From Tieghemostelium lacteum (lineage: Eukaryota > Evosea > Eumycetozoa > Dictyosteliales > Raperosteliaceae): 64,000 nucleotides of DNA. Position numbers and translations under genes: made by a program. The stretch spans positions 806,001 to 870,000 of the forward strand of contig LODT01000037.1 of assembly GCA_001606155.1 (NCBI GenBank), in the 5' to 3' direction. Position 1 is the stretch's first letter. Every line of letters starts with the position of its first letter. This document shows positions 34,428 to 44,970 of the stretch, piece after piece. The notes under the pieces are model-generated. The model searched no databases, was not told where the DNA came from, and saw only the letters and a program-made list of their open reading frames with translations.

Positions 34428-36972
34428 ATGAACAGATCAAATAATAATAATAATAATTATACGAATATGAATAACAATAAAACACCTTCATATTTTTCAG
34501 AGTTAAAAAAAGGTGAATTAATAGAATTAAAAAATCTATTAATACAATCATCAAATGAAAGAGACGCAGAAAAGACCAAAGCAATATTACAGAGAATAAC
34601 ATATTATATGACAATTGGAATGGATGTATCATCACTATTTCCATATGTTATAATGAATGCAAATACAATAGATATCGTTGTAAAGAAATTAGTATATCTC
34701 TACATTACACATTATGCAAAATCAAATTCATCATTATTATTATTAGTTGTAAATACTTTAAATGTAAAAATTAAACCAATTATCCTCCTACTCTCAAGTT
34801 TAAAACTCTGTATTGATTTAATATATTTTGAATATAGGGAGATTGTTTAAATAGTAATCCATTAATTAGAGCATTAGCAGTAAGAACATTATGTTCATTA
34901 GGATCATTAGAGACTGTTGAATATTCATATAAAAATGTTATGAGAGCATTATCAGATCCATCAGCCTATGTTAGAAAGACAGCAGTAATTGGTTTGGCAA
35001 AAATCTATAACATCTCACCAACCTCTCTTGATTTAGATGAAGTTTTACCTATTGTTTTTGGTATGATTATGGATCAAGATGCTTTGACAATTATCAATGC
35101 AATTTCAGCACTCAATGAAATTCAACCTGATTGGCCAGTTTCTCATCAGGTTGTACAACATCTTTTGGCAAAATTTAAAGAATTTAATGAATGGGGTCAA
35201 TGCATGACCATTGAAACTATTACAAAATATACCCCTTCAACAGAAGATGAAATTATTGATATTTTGGTATGTTTATTTACCCAACAACTTCTTTATTTTT
35301 ATGAAACTAACAATTCGGGTGAATATTCAGAATTTATTTGATGAAAAGTTAAAACAATCCAATTCAGCATTGATATTGGCAATTGTAAAATTATTTTTAA
35401 AGATTACAGAGAATGAGACATCTATACACGAACAGGTTTATGATAGAATTAAACTGCCAATGATATCATTAATGGAAAACTCAGAATCTGCAGAGACCAG
35501 TTTTTCTATATTATCTCATATACATTTACTAAATAGTAGACAACCAACACTATTTCAAAAGGATTATAAACATTTTTATTGTAAATACAATGATCCAATG
35601 TATATAAAAGCACTAAAAATCAAAATTCTCAAAGAAATATCATGTCAGGAAAATCATAAAGATATTTTACAGGAACTCTCTGAATATGTATTTGAAGGTG
35701 ACATGAAACTTACTAAAAAAGCTATTGATGCTATTGGTTTCATCAGTAGAATTAAGTCAGCATCTAAATTGATAACTGGCTATTTCTGTAATTTCTTACA
35801 AAGTGATATTGAAACTGTAGTCTCCTATTCTTTGGTGGCTATTAAAGATTTTATTAGACTCTATCCAGAAGAATCCTCTTCCATTACTCCATTGGCATCT
35901 GAAAAACTTCTTATTATAGAGGATTCAGCTGCAAAGGAGTCTCTCATTTGGATGCTAGGTGAATACCCAAACTCTCATGAAGAGACACCCTATCTAGTAG
36001 AGGCCTTCATTCAACAATCCTATTCAACTCAACCAAGTAGTGTTAAAATACAACTACTCACATCGACCCTAAAGATTTTCTTTGCAAGACCTGCTGAAAC
36101 TCTACCAATTCTAAAAAATCTTTTAATTGAATCTTTAAATTTATCATTGGATCCAGATCTACATGATTTGGCATTATTATATACTAGAATTTTAAAATTA
36201 TCTTTAGAAAAAGTAATTATAATCAAGTAGTCTACTAAAGATTGACACAAATATTAATCTCTATTTTAAATTATTGTAGGGTCAAAAAATTTTAAATAGT
36301 AATAGTAATATAGGAAATATAAATTATTTTTTAGATGATGAAAATAATGAAATTAGAGATAAGATATTTGAAGAATTTAATACTCTATCTATAGTTTATA
36401 ATAAGCACTCATCAACTTATCTCTATAAGAATATTCAACAAAACATAAAGGATTTGGAATTGGCATCAATTGAAAGAAAAGAAAATCTACTGAGATTAGA
36501 ACAGGAAAGGGATGTTACATCACCAAGTAAAAAACAACAAGAAAAAGAAAAACAAAATGAACTATTGATACAAATTGAAGGATCAACTCAGAATGTATTT
36601 GATAGTTTGGCACTAGAAAAGACACCAGAACTCTCACCAGAAAACTTTCAACAATCTTGGTTGGAAATTCAAGAACAACACAAAATGGAAATTCAACTAT
36701 CAACTCTCCCACCAATTAATGAAATTGAATCTAGTCTACTCACGGAGGGTATTGTTTGTTTAGCCTATGGAAGTGTTGATAGTTATACAAAACTCTACTA
36801 CCATGCTAAACAAATTGAAAATGGTCCTCTATTTCTAATTGAGATTTTAATTGACGAAAAATCTCTACTCATGACCATTTCATTTAAATCTCATGATCTC
36901 AAACGTTTACATTCAAAGTTTATACCAAAATTCCTTCTAGGGCTATCAAAATGTATTCCAAATATTTTCTAA
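34428..36972 (+). CDS. ap4b: Beta-adaptin, AP-4 type (4 exons, 779 aa)
   Basis: Exons 34428-34763, 34838-35266, 35331-36212 and 36280-36972, all joined at phase 0 (introns 74, 64 and 67 bp). After an Asn-rich leader, residues about 25-570 form the adaptin HEAT solenoid, with the landmarks KKLVYLYITHYAKSN, LNSNPLIRALAVRTLCSLG, DPSAYVRKTAVIGLAKIY and AKESLIWMLGEYP. A charged hinge follows without obvious clathrin boxes, then a short ear (FIPKFLLGLSKCIPNIF). The small size and single short ear domain suit AP-4 beta (about 740 aa) better than AP-1/2 beta (about 900-950). AP-4 is a clathrin-independent coat at the trans-Golgi. AP-1/2 beta is the alternative. Confidence 0.85.
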
Positions 36973-37088
36973 ATCTATAAATAATAAATATATTTTTTTT
37001 ATTTATTGATACAATATATTATAATACAACAACCCATTCATTTTTTTTAGATATATATATGTATTTTTTTGTTATTGAAATGGTTGTT

Positions 37089-39587
37089 TCAACAAAGTTC
37101 CTCAGCTTCAGTTAAATTAATATTAGCATTTCTCTTTTGTAATTTCATCATGAGTTCATTTGTTTCGGCTGTAGATTGAGTAGATTGAATTGGTTTAGCA
37201 GCAACTTTAGTCTGACGAAGAGTAAAATTAATTTTGGATTTATCTGGTTGAGGTTGTTGAGCAGATGCTTCATCTTCTTTTTTAGTGGTTGCACGTAATT
37301 TACCTCTCATGGAGAGAACTGCATTCATATCTACATTTTGAATACTAGGATTACCATATTGTACAGTTACAGTTTTAGTTTGTCCAACAGTTGTAGTGAC
37401 AGTAACTTCCTTTTTGGGTTTGAAATTTTTGAAACCCAAAATTGGAGGAGGTGGTGGAGGTGGTACTCTAATTTTCATTGTATTATCTTCCTCATCCAAA
37501 TTAGTTTCCATAGAGGGACCCAATATAGGAGTAAGATTGGCAACCATATCTTTTGCCTCATTGGCAATTTTCTTTTGTCCAGGCATTTTGTAGTAATTAA
37601 TTTCATCTTGTTCTTTTTGAGCCAAAAATTTATAGATTGCAACTCTAGAGGCCGAACTCAGCGAGGCAATTCTAACAGCCAATGTACTGGCTCTTAAAGA
37701 TTCCTGACAGACACTTTCAATAATCTCGTTTATAATCTCCTTACAGATGAGAGCGGATTTATATTGTTTTCTCTCTTGATATTCATACCATGACAAATCT
37801 ACAATATCCTGTAGAATAGATTTGATCACCTGTTGATTTACCATTGAATCTTTTGAGGCTTTGGGGAATTTCTTTAGAACCAATTTCAGTTTACATTTAT
37901 TAAATCTGGTACCCAATCCAAATGATGCCAGATAGTCATTATCCTCCAGTATGACGTTACTACTGTTGGATTTATTAATTTCAGTATTGTTAGTTGCTGG
38001 TATATCAATTCGCAGTGTATAGAGATGTCCTTTGGGTACATCCATTTGGTCACTAACAAATTTTACAATTTTCTTGCAACTCATATAACCATCCAGTTCC
38101 AAAATTCTATGATGTCTACCAACAAATTCATTACCATCAGGGAAATGAACTTCCAAATTAAACAGACCTGCTTTTCTTGTTTTACCCTTTTCAATCAAAC
38201 ACAATTGCCAATTATCAAAAAAACTACCTAATCCATAATCAGATAATAAATCTTTTTCTGCCAACTCTGTTCCTTTAATTGTTGATAGTGTATAGATACT
38301 ATAATCTGGTATACCTAATCTTGATGCCAAAAAGTGTGTTATCTAATATATTCATTGTTTTAATATTAATATAAATTGATAAAGATTTAATTTTAAAAAA
38401 ACATACATCAGTTATTGAAATGTTATTTGGTACTCTAAATATTTTTTTTCTATCATTATTATTACCAAGATCAGGTAAAATAAACTCTACAACAAATCTA
38501 TCATCTGGATTGAGTATAATTTTATCTCTAATCTTATCAACCCAAAACTTTAAATCTGTATTTCCTTCCCATAAGTCTTGAGCTGTAAAACCTAAAATTG
38601 ACATATCATCCAACAATTCATTTACATGATCTTTAAAATCCTTTTTTTGTATTTTGATCTCTTTCTCCAACCATTTTAATTTTTTTAATTATAGAATTTC
38701 CTTTATTCTAAATAGTCAAAGAGGTATTAATAGCATGGTAATAATAAATCCATTGTTAAATATATACATACAAAAATGGAAGATTCTCTTAAAGCCTCTT
38801 CTAGAGAGTTTAAAATTAAATCAGAAATCTCTTTCTTTTCACAACCAATGGAAAAGAATAATAAATTGTTGTTGAAATCTATACGTTGTTGTTGATTGAT
38901 ATGAGTTTCAATTGAAAATATACCAAGATCAGTAGAATCAAAAATAATTTCTTTTAGATCAATCAATGGTATTCTACGTGTTAGGGAAAATGGTTGATTA
39001 GTGGCATCCAAAATCAATAGATTTCTCTGACAAATTGCCAGGAAACATGGATATGAATTCTTTTTAAAGAATGGTTGCCATGATTTTGATGTGTGTTGAT
39101 GTTCTTTTAGATTTCCACTACTTGAAGGTCCCTTTTTAGAGAGAATAGAATGAATGAGAAAATAACTTTTTAATGAATCCCCCTCTTTAATGTAGGAATT
39201 CAAAATATATTCATAGTCAATCAATGGTAAGGTTTGGTAATTATGCTGTATCTCTTTGTTTAGGTGTAACTGTGAGGAATTTGGTGAGGAAGAGGAAGAT
39301 GATAATTGTGAAGGTACACCATTAAATGATTTTGAACTTGATAGTGCTATAGAACTTGATGACGATAGTGAACCTGAACTATTGCTATTACTACCTCCAA
39401 TATGTCCCTGTTGTTGTTGAGATAGTGTTGCATTTGGTGATGAGGTACTATGTTGTAATCCCCCACCACTGTTATGTGTTGGCGGTGGTGAATAGTTTGC
39501 TTGTGAAACCTGATTATTTAACTGTTGTTGATCATTTGCGTTTAAAGATACCGATTTCCTAAACAACTTATTAAATGTTTTATTCAT
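37089..39587 (-). CDS. PH-like, tandem ubiquitin-like, polyproline protein (3 exons, about 789 aa; 1-base shift in exon 2)
   Basis: Proposed exons on the minus strand: 39587-38772, 38707-38407 and 38342-37089. Both introns are 64 bp and start GTATGT. Exon 1 gives a Ser/Asn/Gln-rich region and a PH- or PTB-like domain ending in a helix (ISDLILNSLEEALRESSIF). Exon 2 is 301 nt, one over a multiple of three; reading six instead of seven A's in one run gives NKGNSIIKKLKWLEKEIKIQ and then the long open frame. That frame encodes two ubiquitin-like/FERM-F0-like domains, each with an LxxYGLG/LxxFGLG turn. A helical region (SALICKEIINEIIESV), seven prolines (VRVPPPPPPP) and WH2-like helices near the end (NAVLSMRGKLRATT) follow. 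This suggests an actin-linked membrane adaptor. The alternative is two neighbouring genes, but the downstream one then lacks a good ATG. Confidence 0.62.
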
Positions 39588-39719
39588 TTTGTTGTTTCTT
39601 ACAACCAAGGCAAGATATCTATAGTTTTTGCACAAAATAAACCCAAAAAAAAAAAAATTAAAAAAAAAATTTCAAGGAAGGAGTGTAATTTTAAATAAAT
39701 ATCTTGATTTGGTTTTTAA

Positions 39720-42341
39720 TTAAAAACATTTAATTGTTGAGTTTGAGGTATTAACATGAGGTGATTCACAAGCTTCACAATCTGTTGGTTTCATTTCCTG
39801 ATCATTACTACCACTACTACTATTATTTCCAGTAGTTGTAGATGAACTATTTTTACTAATATTACTGGTGGATGAATTTTGAGAAAAATTTGGACCATTT
39901 GAATTACCACCTCCACTGTTATTATTATCATGATCATGATGGTGATGGTTTGAAAAAGTATTGCATTGTTGTTGTTGTTGCTGTTGTTGTTGCTGTTGTT
40001 GTTGTTGCTGTTGTTGTTGTTGTTGTTGTTGAAGTTGTTGTTGATTAAAATTTTCTAAAATTGATATTGTGGATTGTTGTGGGTTGATGTTACTATTCGG
40101 ATTCGATTGTTGAAATAAATGGCAAGATGAAAGTGTTGGAATTTGGTGAGTAGCATTATTTAATGAAAATGAATTTTGTTGTTGAAGATTATTAACTGGT
40201 TGTTGAATTGGTATAAATACATTGGAAGAAGATACATTTAATGGTTGATTCTGAATATTCTGATTGTTAGATTGAATTTTGGAAAGTAAAGAGTTTTTGG
40301 AAAATGGGTTGGAATCCTCAGTTTGGTTTGGTGGCTGTGGAATATTTAGAGTTTGGGTCATTTGAGTGAAAACATTTAGACTATTGGCAATAGATGGTGA
40401 GATGGTAGATTGTATATCTTTGGGGGACAAAGTTAGTGGTTGAGAGTTAATATCCAAACTTGGCATTGGATTTTTAATAATTTCAAAAGAACGTCTTTTC
40501 GATGGACTGCTAATGGAACGCATACCACAGTCATTTAACACATCATTAATGACACGATAAATGAAAATGTACTGGTCCAATGTCTGTACCATACCTCTTC
40601 TCTGTCTTCTCAATTCCAAAACAGTATCCTTTATAGAGATATTCAATTGAGATGGATCATTTTTGAATCTCTCAATCTTTGCCATATTGATGTTAATAGA
40701 GATAAAAGTACCCGTTCTACCAATACCAGCACTGCAATGCACAATCACTGGTCCATTGGTTTGTTTGATATTACCTCTCTGTTTAAATGTATTCACCAGA
40801 AGGGATAGTGTTCTAATATGAGAATTACAAGGAGGAGCACCACAATCAGGCCATTGTGTATAGTGTAGTAACACTACCTCTCTAGGAAACTCTTCGCCTT
40901 TTCTGTACAAATGCAACGAACTCACTGCAATATCTTTAAACATGACCTTCTTGTGAAGATGTACCCAAAAACTACCATACTCTTGAGTGTGTTGAGAACT
41001 CTCAGGCCAGTAGATATCAGCCTTCTTCTTTCCATTTTCCTCCAGTCTAGTCAGACATACAATGACAGAGGAACGTTCTTCCCAAACCATTCTCCAGAAG
41101 TCCTTTATGGTACTGGGAAGTGGTGCTTGGCATGCTATATAATATCTATAGGAATTTGGTACCTCACCATTAATGTAGTTGGCATTTATATAGTCGCCAT
41201 CACCTCCATCAATAGCAGTTAAACGAACACGTGTAGATTCATTTGGTAACACATCATGGTATCTATTCTTTCCATAGTTATTAGGTTGCAATGCAGAAAA
41301 AAACTTTTCTTCATCGTGTTTTCTATTATCCAAATCATTGTGTGAATAATGTCTCTGATGATATTTATGTGATTTTTTAGTTGCCATTTCTGGTTTCTTT
41401 ATACTTTCAAATTCAATTTTCATTCTTTCCTTATCATCATCCAATAGTGATAAATTAGTTAATAATGTTGGTGGTGAAGATGATATATTATTGTTATTGT
41501 TATTATTATTATTATTGTTATTGTTTAAATTAAATATTGTGTTATTACCACTACCATTAATATTATTATTGTTAGTATTCAAATTAATATTGTTACTGAA
41601 TAGGGATGAGGATGATAATGAAAATGGTGAAGAGGTTGTAGAAACTCTTGATGATGCACTGGTATCTGATAGAACAGATGCTAAATTTAAAAATGTAGTT
41701 GTATTGGTAGTAGTTGTTGTGGTTGTTGTGGTTGTAGTGGTTGTTGTTGTTGTACTGGTTATTGGTAAATTTTCATTTATATTATTTAGATGTTTATTAA
41801 CTAATGGTGGTGAGCCTTTCATTAGTGATGGTATACTAGATGTTGATAATGATCTAGGTGACATGGTTCCTGAGCTTTTTAATAATTGTTGTTGTGTAAT
41901 TGCTGTTGGTTGTTGTTGTACTTGTATTATTGGAACTTGTGGTATTAAATTGGCACTTTGATTTGGTAAAACCAATGTTGATGAAAATTTTAATGGTGAT
42001 GGTCCTTGGTCCTGTAATTTAACTGTACTATTACTACTACTATCCATATTATTTATATTTAAACTATTTAAATTTATATTTAATTTGTTATTATTTGAAG
42101 TATTACTATCTACAATCATTGAATTACTATTTGTATCCATTTCTACTGTATTAATACTATTATGAAGACTATTATTACTACTACTACTACTACTGTTTTT
42201 ATTATTAATATGTTCTAATTTTATATCTGATAAACTTGTACAATAATATTGTGTTGGTATATTGGTTGTTGATGATGAAATTGGTATATTAAGCTGAGAG
42301 TTCAGTGAATACACTGAATTGGTACTGTGTCTATAATTCAT
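39720..42341 (-). CDS. Protein tyrosine phosphatase with low-complexity flanks, 873 aa (PTP3/PtpC-like)
   Basis: Single exon. A 300-residue Ser/Asn/Thr-rich N-terminus precedes one classical PTP domain (about 340-625). The motifs are NRYHDVLPNESTRV, the substrate Tyr-recognition and YINANYI loop, the WPD loop TQWPDCGAP, the P loop HCSAGIGRTGT with Cys536, and QRRGMVQTLDQYIFIY (Q loop). All catalytic residues are present. The C-terminus is Gln-rich with a run of 22 Gln, then His/Asp- and Ser/Asn-rich stretches. A central catalytic domain with long flanks resembles D. discoideum PTP3 (ptpC), which acts on STATc, more than PTP1 or PTP2, but I did not verify the orthology. The protein is probably cytosolic. 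Confidence 0.88.
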   Translation of the reverse strand: MNYRHSTNSVYSLNSQLNIPISSSTTNIPTQYYCTSLSDIKLEHINNKNSSSSSSNNSLHNSINTVEMDTNSNSMIVDSNTSNNNKLNINLNSLNINNMDSSSNSTVKLQDQGPSPLKFSSTLVLPNQSANLIPQVPIIQVQQQPTAITQQQLLKSSGTMSPRSLSTSSIPSLMKGSPPLVNKHLNNINENLPITSTTTTTTTTTTTTTTTTNTTTFLNLASVLSDTSASSRVSTTSSPFSLSSSSLFSNNINLNTNNNNINGSGNNTIFNLNNNNNNNNNNNNNISSSPPTLLTNLSLLDDDKERMKIEFESIKKPEMATKKSHKYHQRHYSHNDLDNRKHDEEKFFSALQPNNYGKNRYHDVLPNESTRVRLTAIDGGDGDYINANYINGEVPNSYRYYIACQAPLPSTIKDFWRMVWEERSSVIVCLTRLEENGKKKADIYWPESSQHTQEYGSFWVHLHKKVMFKDIAVSSLHLYRKGEEFPREVVLLHYTQWPDCGAPPCNSHIRTLSLLVNTFKQRGNIKQTNGPVIVHCSAGIGRTGTFISININMAKIERFKNDPSQLNISIKDTVLELRRQRRGMVQTLDQYIFIYRVINDVLNDCGMRSISSPSKRRSFEIIKNPMPSLDINSQPLTLSPKDIQSTISPSIANSLNVFTQMTQTLNIPQPPNQTEDSNPFSKNSLLSKIQSNNQNIQNQPLNVSSSNVFIPIQQPVNNLQQQNSFSLNNATHQIPTLSSCHLFQQSNPNSNINPQQSTISILENFNQQQLQQQQQQQQQQQQQQQQQQQQQQCNTFSNHHHHDHDNNNSGGGNSNGPNFSQNSSTSNISKNSSSTTTGNNSSSGSNDQEMKPTDCEACESPHVNTSNSTIKCF
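39966..40031 (-). repeat. CAA/CAG repeat coding for 22 Gln
   Basis: On the coding (minus) strand this is an unbroken tract of 22 glutamine codons, mostly CAA with some CAG, between a Leu and a Cys codon. It is typical dictyostelid coding triplet expansion and probably length-variable among strains. Confidence 0.9.
41485..41760 (-). repeat. Coding Asn and Thr tracts in the phosphatase N-terminus
   Basis: AAT/AAC runs near 41485-41525 encode poly-Asn, and ACA/ACC/ACT runs near 41700-41755 encode about 15 Thr in a row. Both lie in the disordered N-terminal region, before the catalytic domain. Confidence 0.85.
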
Positions 42342-43907
42342 AGAACTTATAAATCTGTAGAATGTTTTTGGTTATCTGTATTGTATTTTTTTTAAATAAA
42401 AAAATGTATTGTTGTTGGGAGTTAATTATTTTTTTTCTTATTTGTTAAATATATATTTTCAAATAAAAAAAAAATAACAAGTAATATATATAAAATAATT
42501 ATTATAATAAATATGTTAATTTAAATTAATGATTTCAAAAAAAAAAAAAAGAGAATAAAAAAAATAAATCTTTATATTAAATTTTTTTTTTTTTTTAAAT
42601 TTCAAATAATTATTCAAAAAAATAAAAAAAAAGATAAAAGAATGTCTAGGGGTCTATATAGAGGAATGTTGTTATTATTAAAACAGAGTGTGTGTTTTTA
42701 TAGTAAATAAAAATTTCAAATTAACGATTCACACACATTTTTATGTGATTTTGGGGTTATTTACTTATTATAAATAAATACACTTATTCTATTATTGATC
42801 AAAAAATGAGAGTTTGGTTGTAGTTGTTGTTGATGAAAATAAACCTCTCTTGTGATGAAAATTTGTATGAATGAATAAAATCTTACATCTAATCTACCTG
42901 TTCTGTTGATAGTTGTATATTTTTTTTTTTTTGATGTTGTGTTCCAATGTCAATAAAGATTGATTCTGTTCTATCTTATCAAACAGTAACTTTTTGAGTT
43001 GTGGTAACACTAAACAACAATCAATATTTCTCTGTCTGTCTCTAACAGCTTTGTTCTTTTTTGTTTAAACAAAAAAAAAATATATTGCAATGTTGATTGA
43101 TATTAAATTTTGATAAGATTTATCAAGTTTATCTTTTTATTAATATATTTACGTAAATTTTTTTTCACAATTTACCCATCATTCAGTTAATCAACTCTTT
43201 TAATTTCATTCTTTGAAAAAAAAAATTCAATCTTCTTTTTGGTGATTATTTTTTTTTCATTATTTGAAATATCGAAAATATTTTTTATGATTGACTTGAA
43301 AAGTCAGATTTGGTGATTTTTGTATCAATCAAAAATAGTGGTCAACAACATTAAAAAATATTAATAAAAAAAAACAATGATTAGTATGTTTATTTCAAAA
43401 TTCAAATAAGTATTCTATGGTAAGTTAGACTTTTTTCATTATTTTCTTTGTATCATTTCAATAATTGAAAACTTTATTTTTTAATAAATTCAAAATTTTG
43501 GCTTTTTTATTCAGAATATTATTATAAAATATGCAACTTTTATTTTATTGTTTACTTTATTTTAAAATCTGTTTATCCACACAATCAAAACCAAAAAATC
43601 TAAAAGAGTTTTAGTATAAAATTCAGTTATAAACTTTATATAAAAACTAATTATTACTTTAAAACATTCAACCTTATTAAAAATTTGAATTTATTTGAAA
43701 CTTGAGTAATTCAGTTTTCTGAAAACCAGTATTTTTTTTGTTGAAAACGTGGATTTCTGCCATACATCGCGCCAAAATTTAAACGAAATATCAAATAAAT
43801 ATCAAAAATTTTTTTAAAATTTCATTGCAATGTTCAAAAAAAAAAAAAAAAAAATTACAATTTAGTGTTATTCATATGAAGTTTTCATAAATTTATAAAA
43901 ATAAAGA
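42342..43907. other. 1.57-kb divergent intergenic region (phosphatase and Hikeshi promoters)
   Basis: The region between two divergent genes is extremely AT-rich with many A and T runs and no coding frame. One GC-rich hexamer stands out (CGCGCCAAAA at 43768-43777). The first part may include an untranslated leader or leader intron of the phosphatase gene, since a GTAGAT donor-like site occurs on the minus strand near 42893. Nothing else is recognisable. Confidence 0.5.
43768..43777 (-). promoter_or_regulatory. E2F-like site TTTTGGCGCG, 130 bp upstream of Hikeshi
   Basis: The minus strand reads TTTTGGCGCG, a full match to the E2F consensus TTTSGCGC. It is placed in DNA that is otherwise nearly free of CpG. 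Dictyostelids encode E2F/DP and retinoblastoma-like proteins. The match is direct; regulation of either neighbour is inference. Confidence 0.35.
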
Positions 43908-44537
43908 ATGTTTGGTTATGTTATACCAGGTAGACAAGTATCCAATGCTATAACTACAGTTTCACCAGGAAAATTTACATTTATCATTGATAATGCAACT
44001 CAAGTATATAATTTTACTATATTTTTAACTGATTTGTAAGTAATATGTTTAGAATATAAAGATTGATTGTAAGAGAGGATAGTATCTAATATTATATTTA
44101 GAAATATACCAGCAGGATATGGAGCAGCAATATATTTGTCATGGCAACCTTATACAGAGTTTAAGTATCTAGGATTTCTAAGTAATAGTAAACCAAGTGA
44201 ACTGTTTACATTGGTACACACACAAGATAAAACTACATCAACAATGTTTGAGAATAGGAATTCAGTTCAGATTGGTATCTCAATAGAGAGTGAAGGTGAA
44301 ATCTTATCTAAATCCTCAGCTTTAGCATTAGCAAGTGATGATATGATTTTTAAATTGGTAGATTTCAAACAATATGCTTTTAAAATGTGTCATAATCTTT
44401 ATAATTATATATTATCATTTGCAGGATCTCAACAAGGTGTTGCACCCAATTTAGTACCAACTCAAACTATTGATAAATGGTATGAAAATTATCAAAAAAA
44501 ATTAACAAACGATGTTCTCTTTTGGAAAGAGAAATAA
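43908..44537 (+). CDS. hikeshi: Hikeshi/OPI10 homologue, nuclear import carrier (2 exons, 187 aa)
   Basis: Exons 43908-44035 and 44102-44537; donor GTAAGT, acceptor ATTTAG, phase 2 through a Leu codon. The N-terminus MFGYVIPGRQVSNAI matches the Hikeshi start MFGxxxxGR. The core has IPAGYGAAIYLSW, YLGFLSNSKPSELF and VQIGISIE. The C-terminal helices have NLYNYILSFA and KWYENYQKKLTNDVLFWK, all in the human order. Hikeshi (yeast Opi10) carries Hsp70 into the nucleus during heat stress by binding FG nucleoporins; Opi10 loss alters inositol phenotypes. Length is usual (about 197). Confidence 0.94.
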
Positions 44538-44970
44538 TTTTAATATATAGTAAAATATTACTATTATTATAGTATAATAAATATAATATCAGTAATAATG
44601 TAGATATTTATCATCACTCAATGCTTTTCAATTTTTATACAAAAATATAACACTTTCCTTTTTTGGAAGTTTTAAAATATTGTTTATTTTTATGAGGTAC
44701 AAGAATGTTAATAAAAGAATTTAAAAATGGTTTACTTTATTGCATTAATTGGTGATTCTTTTATTAGATGATTAAAGAGTTTTAAATAAATTATAATTGT
44801 TTTTTTTATTTTTTATTATTTATAAATAAATTAAGGATAGAGGGAGAGAAGAAAGAATAATTATTTGTATTATTATAAAAAATTTTAGAGATAAATATTT
44901 GATTTTTGTGTAGTTGTTGTTTGTTATTTGGATTTAGTGGGTTGATTGGTTTTTGGTATTTGGATTATTT
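44538..44970. other. Intergenic between convergent Hikeshi and RasGEF genes
   Basis: 433 bp holding the two 3' untranslated regions. AATAAA-type polyadenylation signals occur on both strands, for example near 44576. No RNA gene or repeat is seen. Confidence 0.5.
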
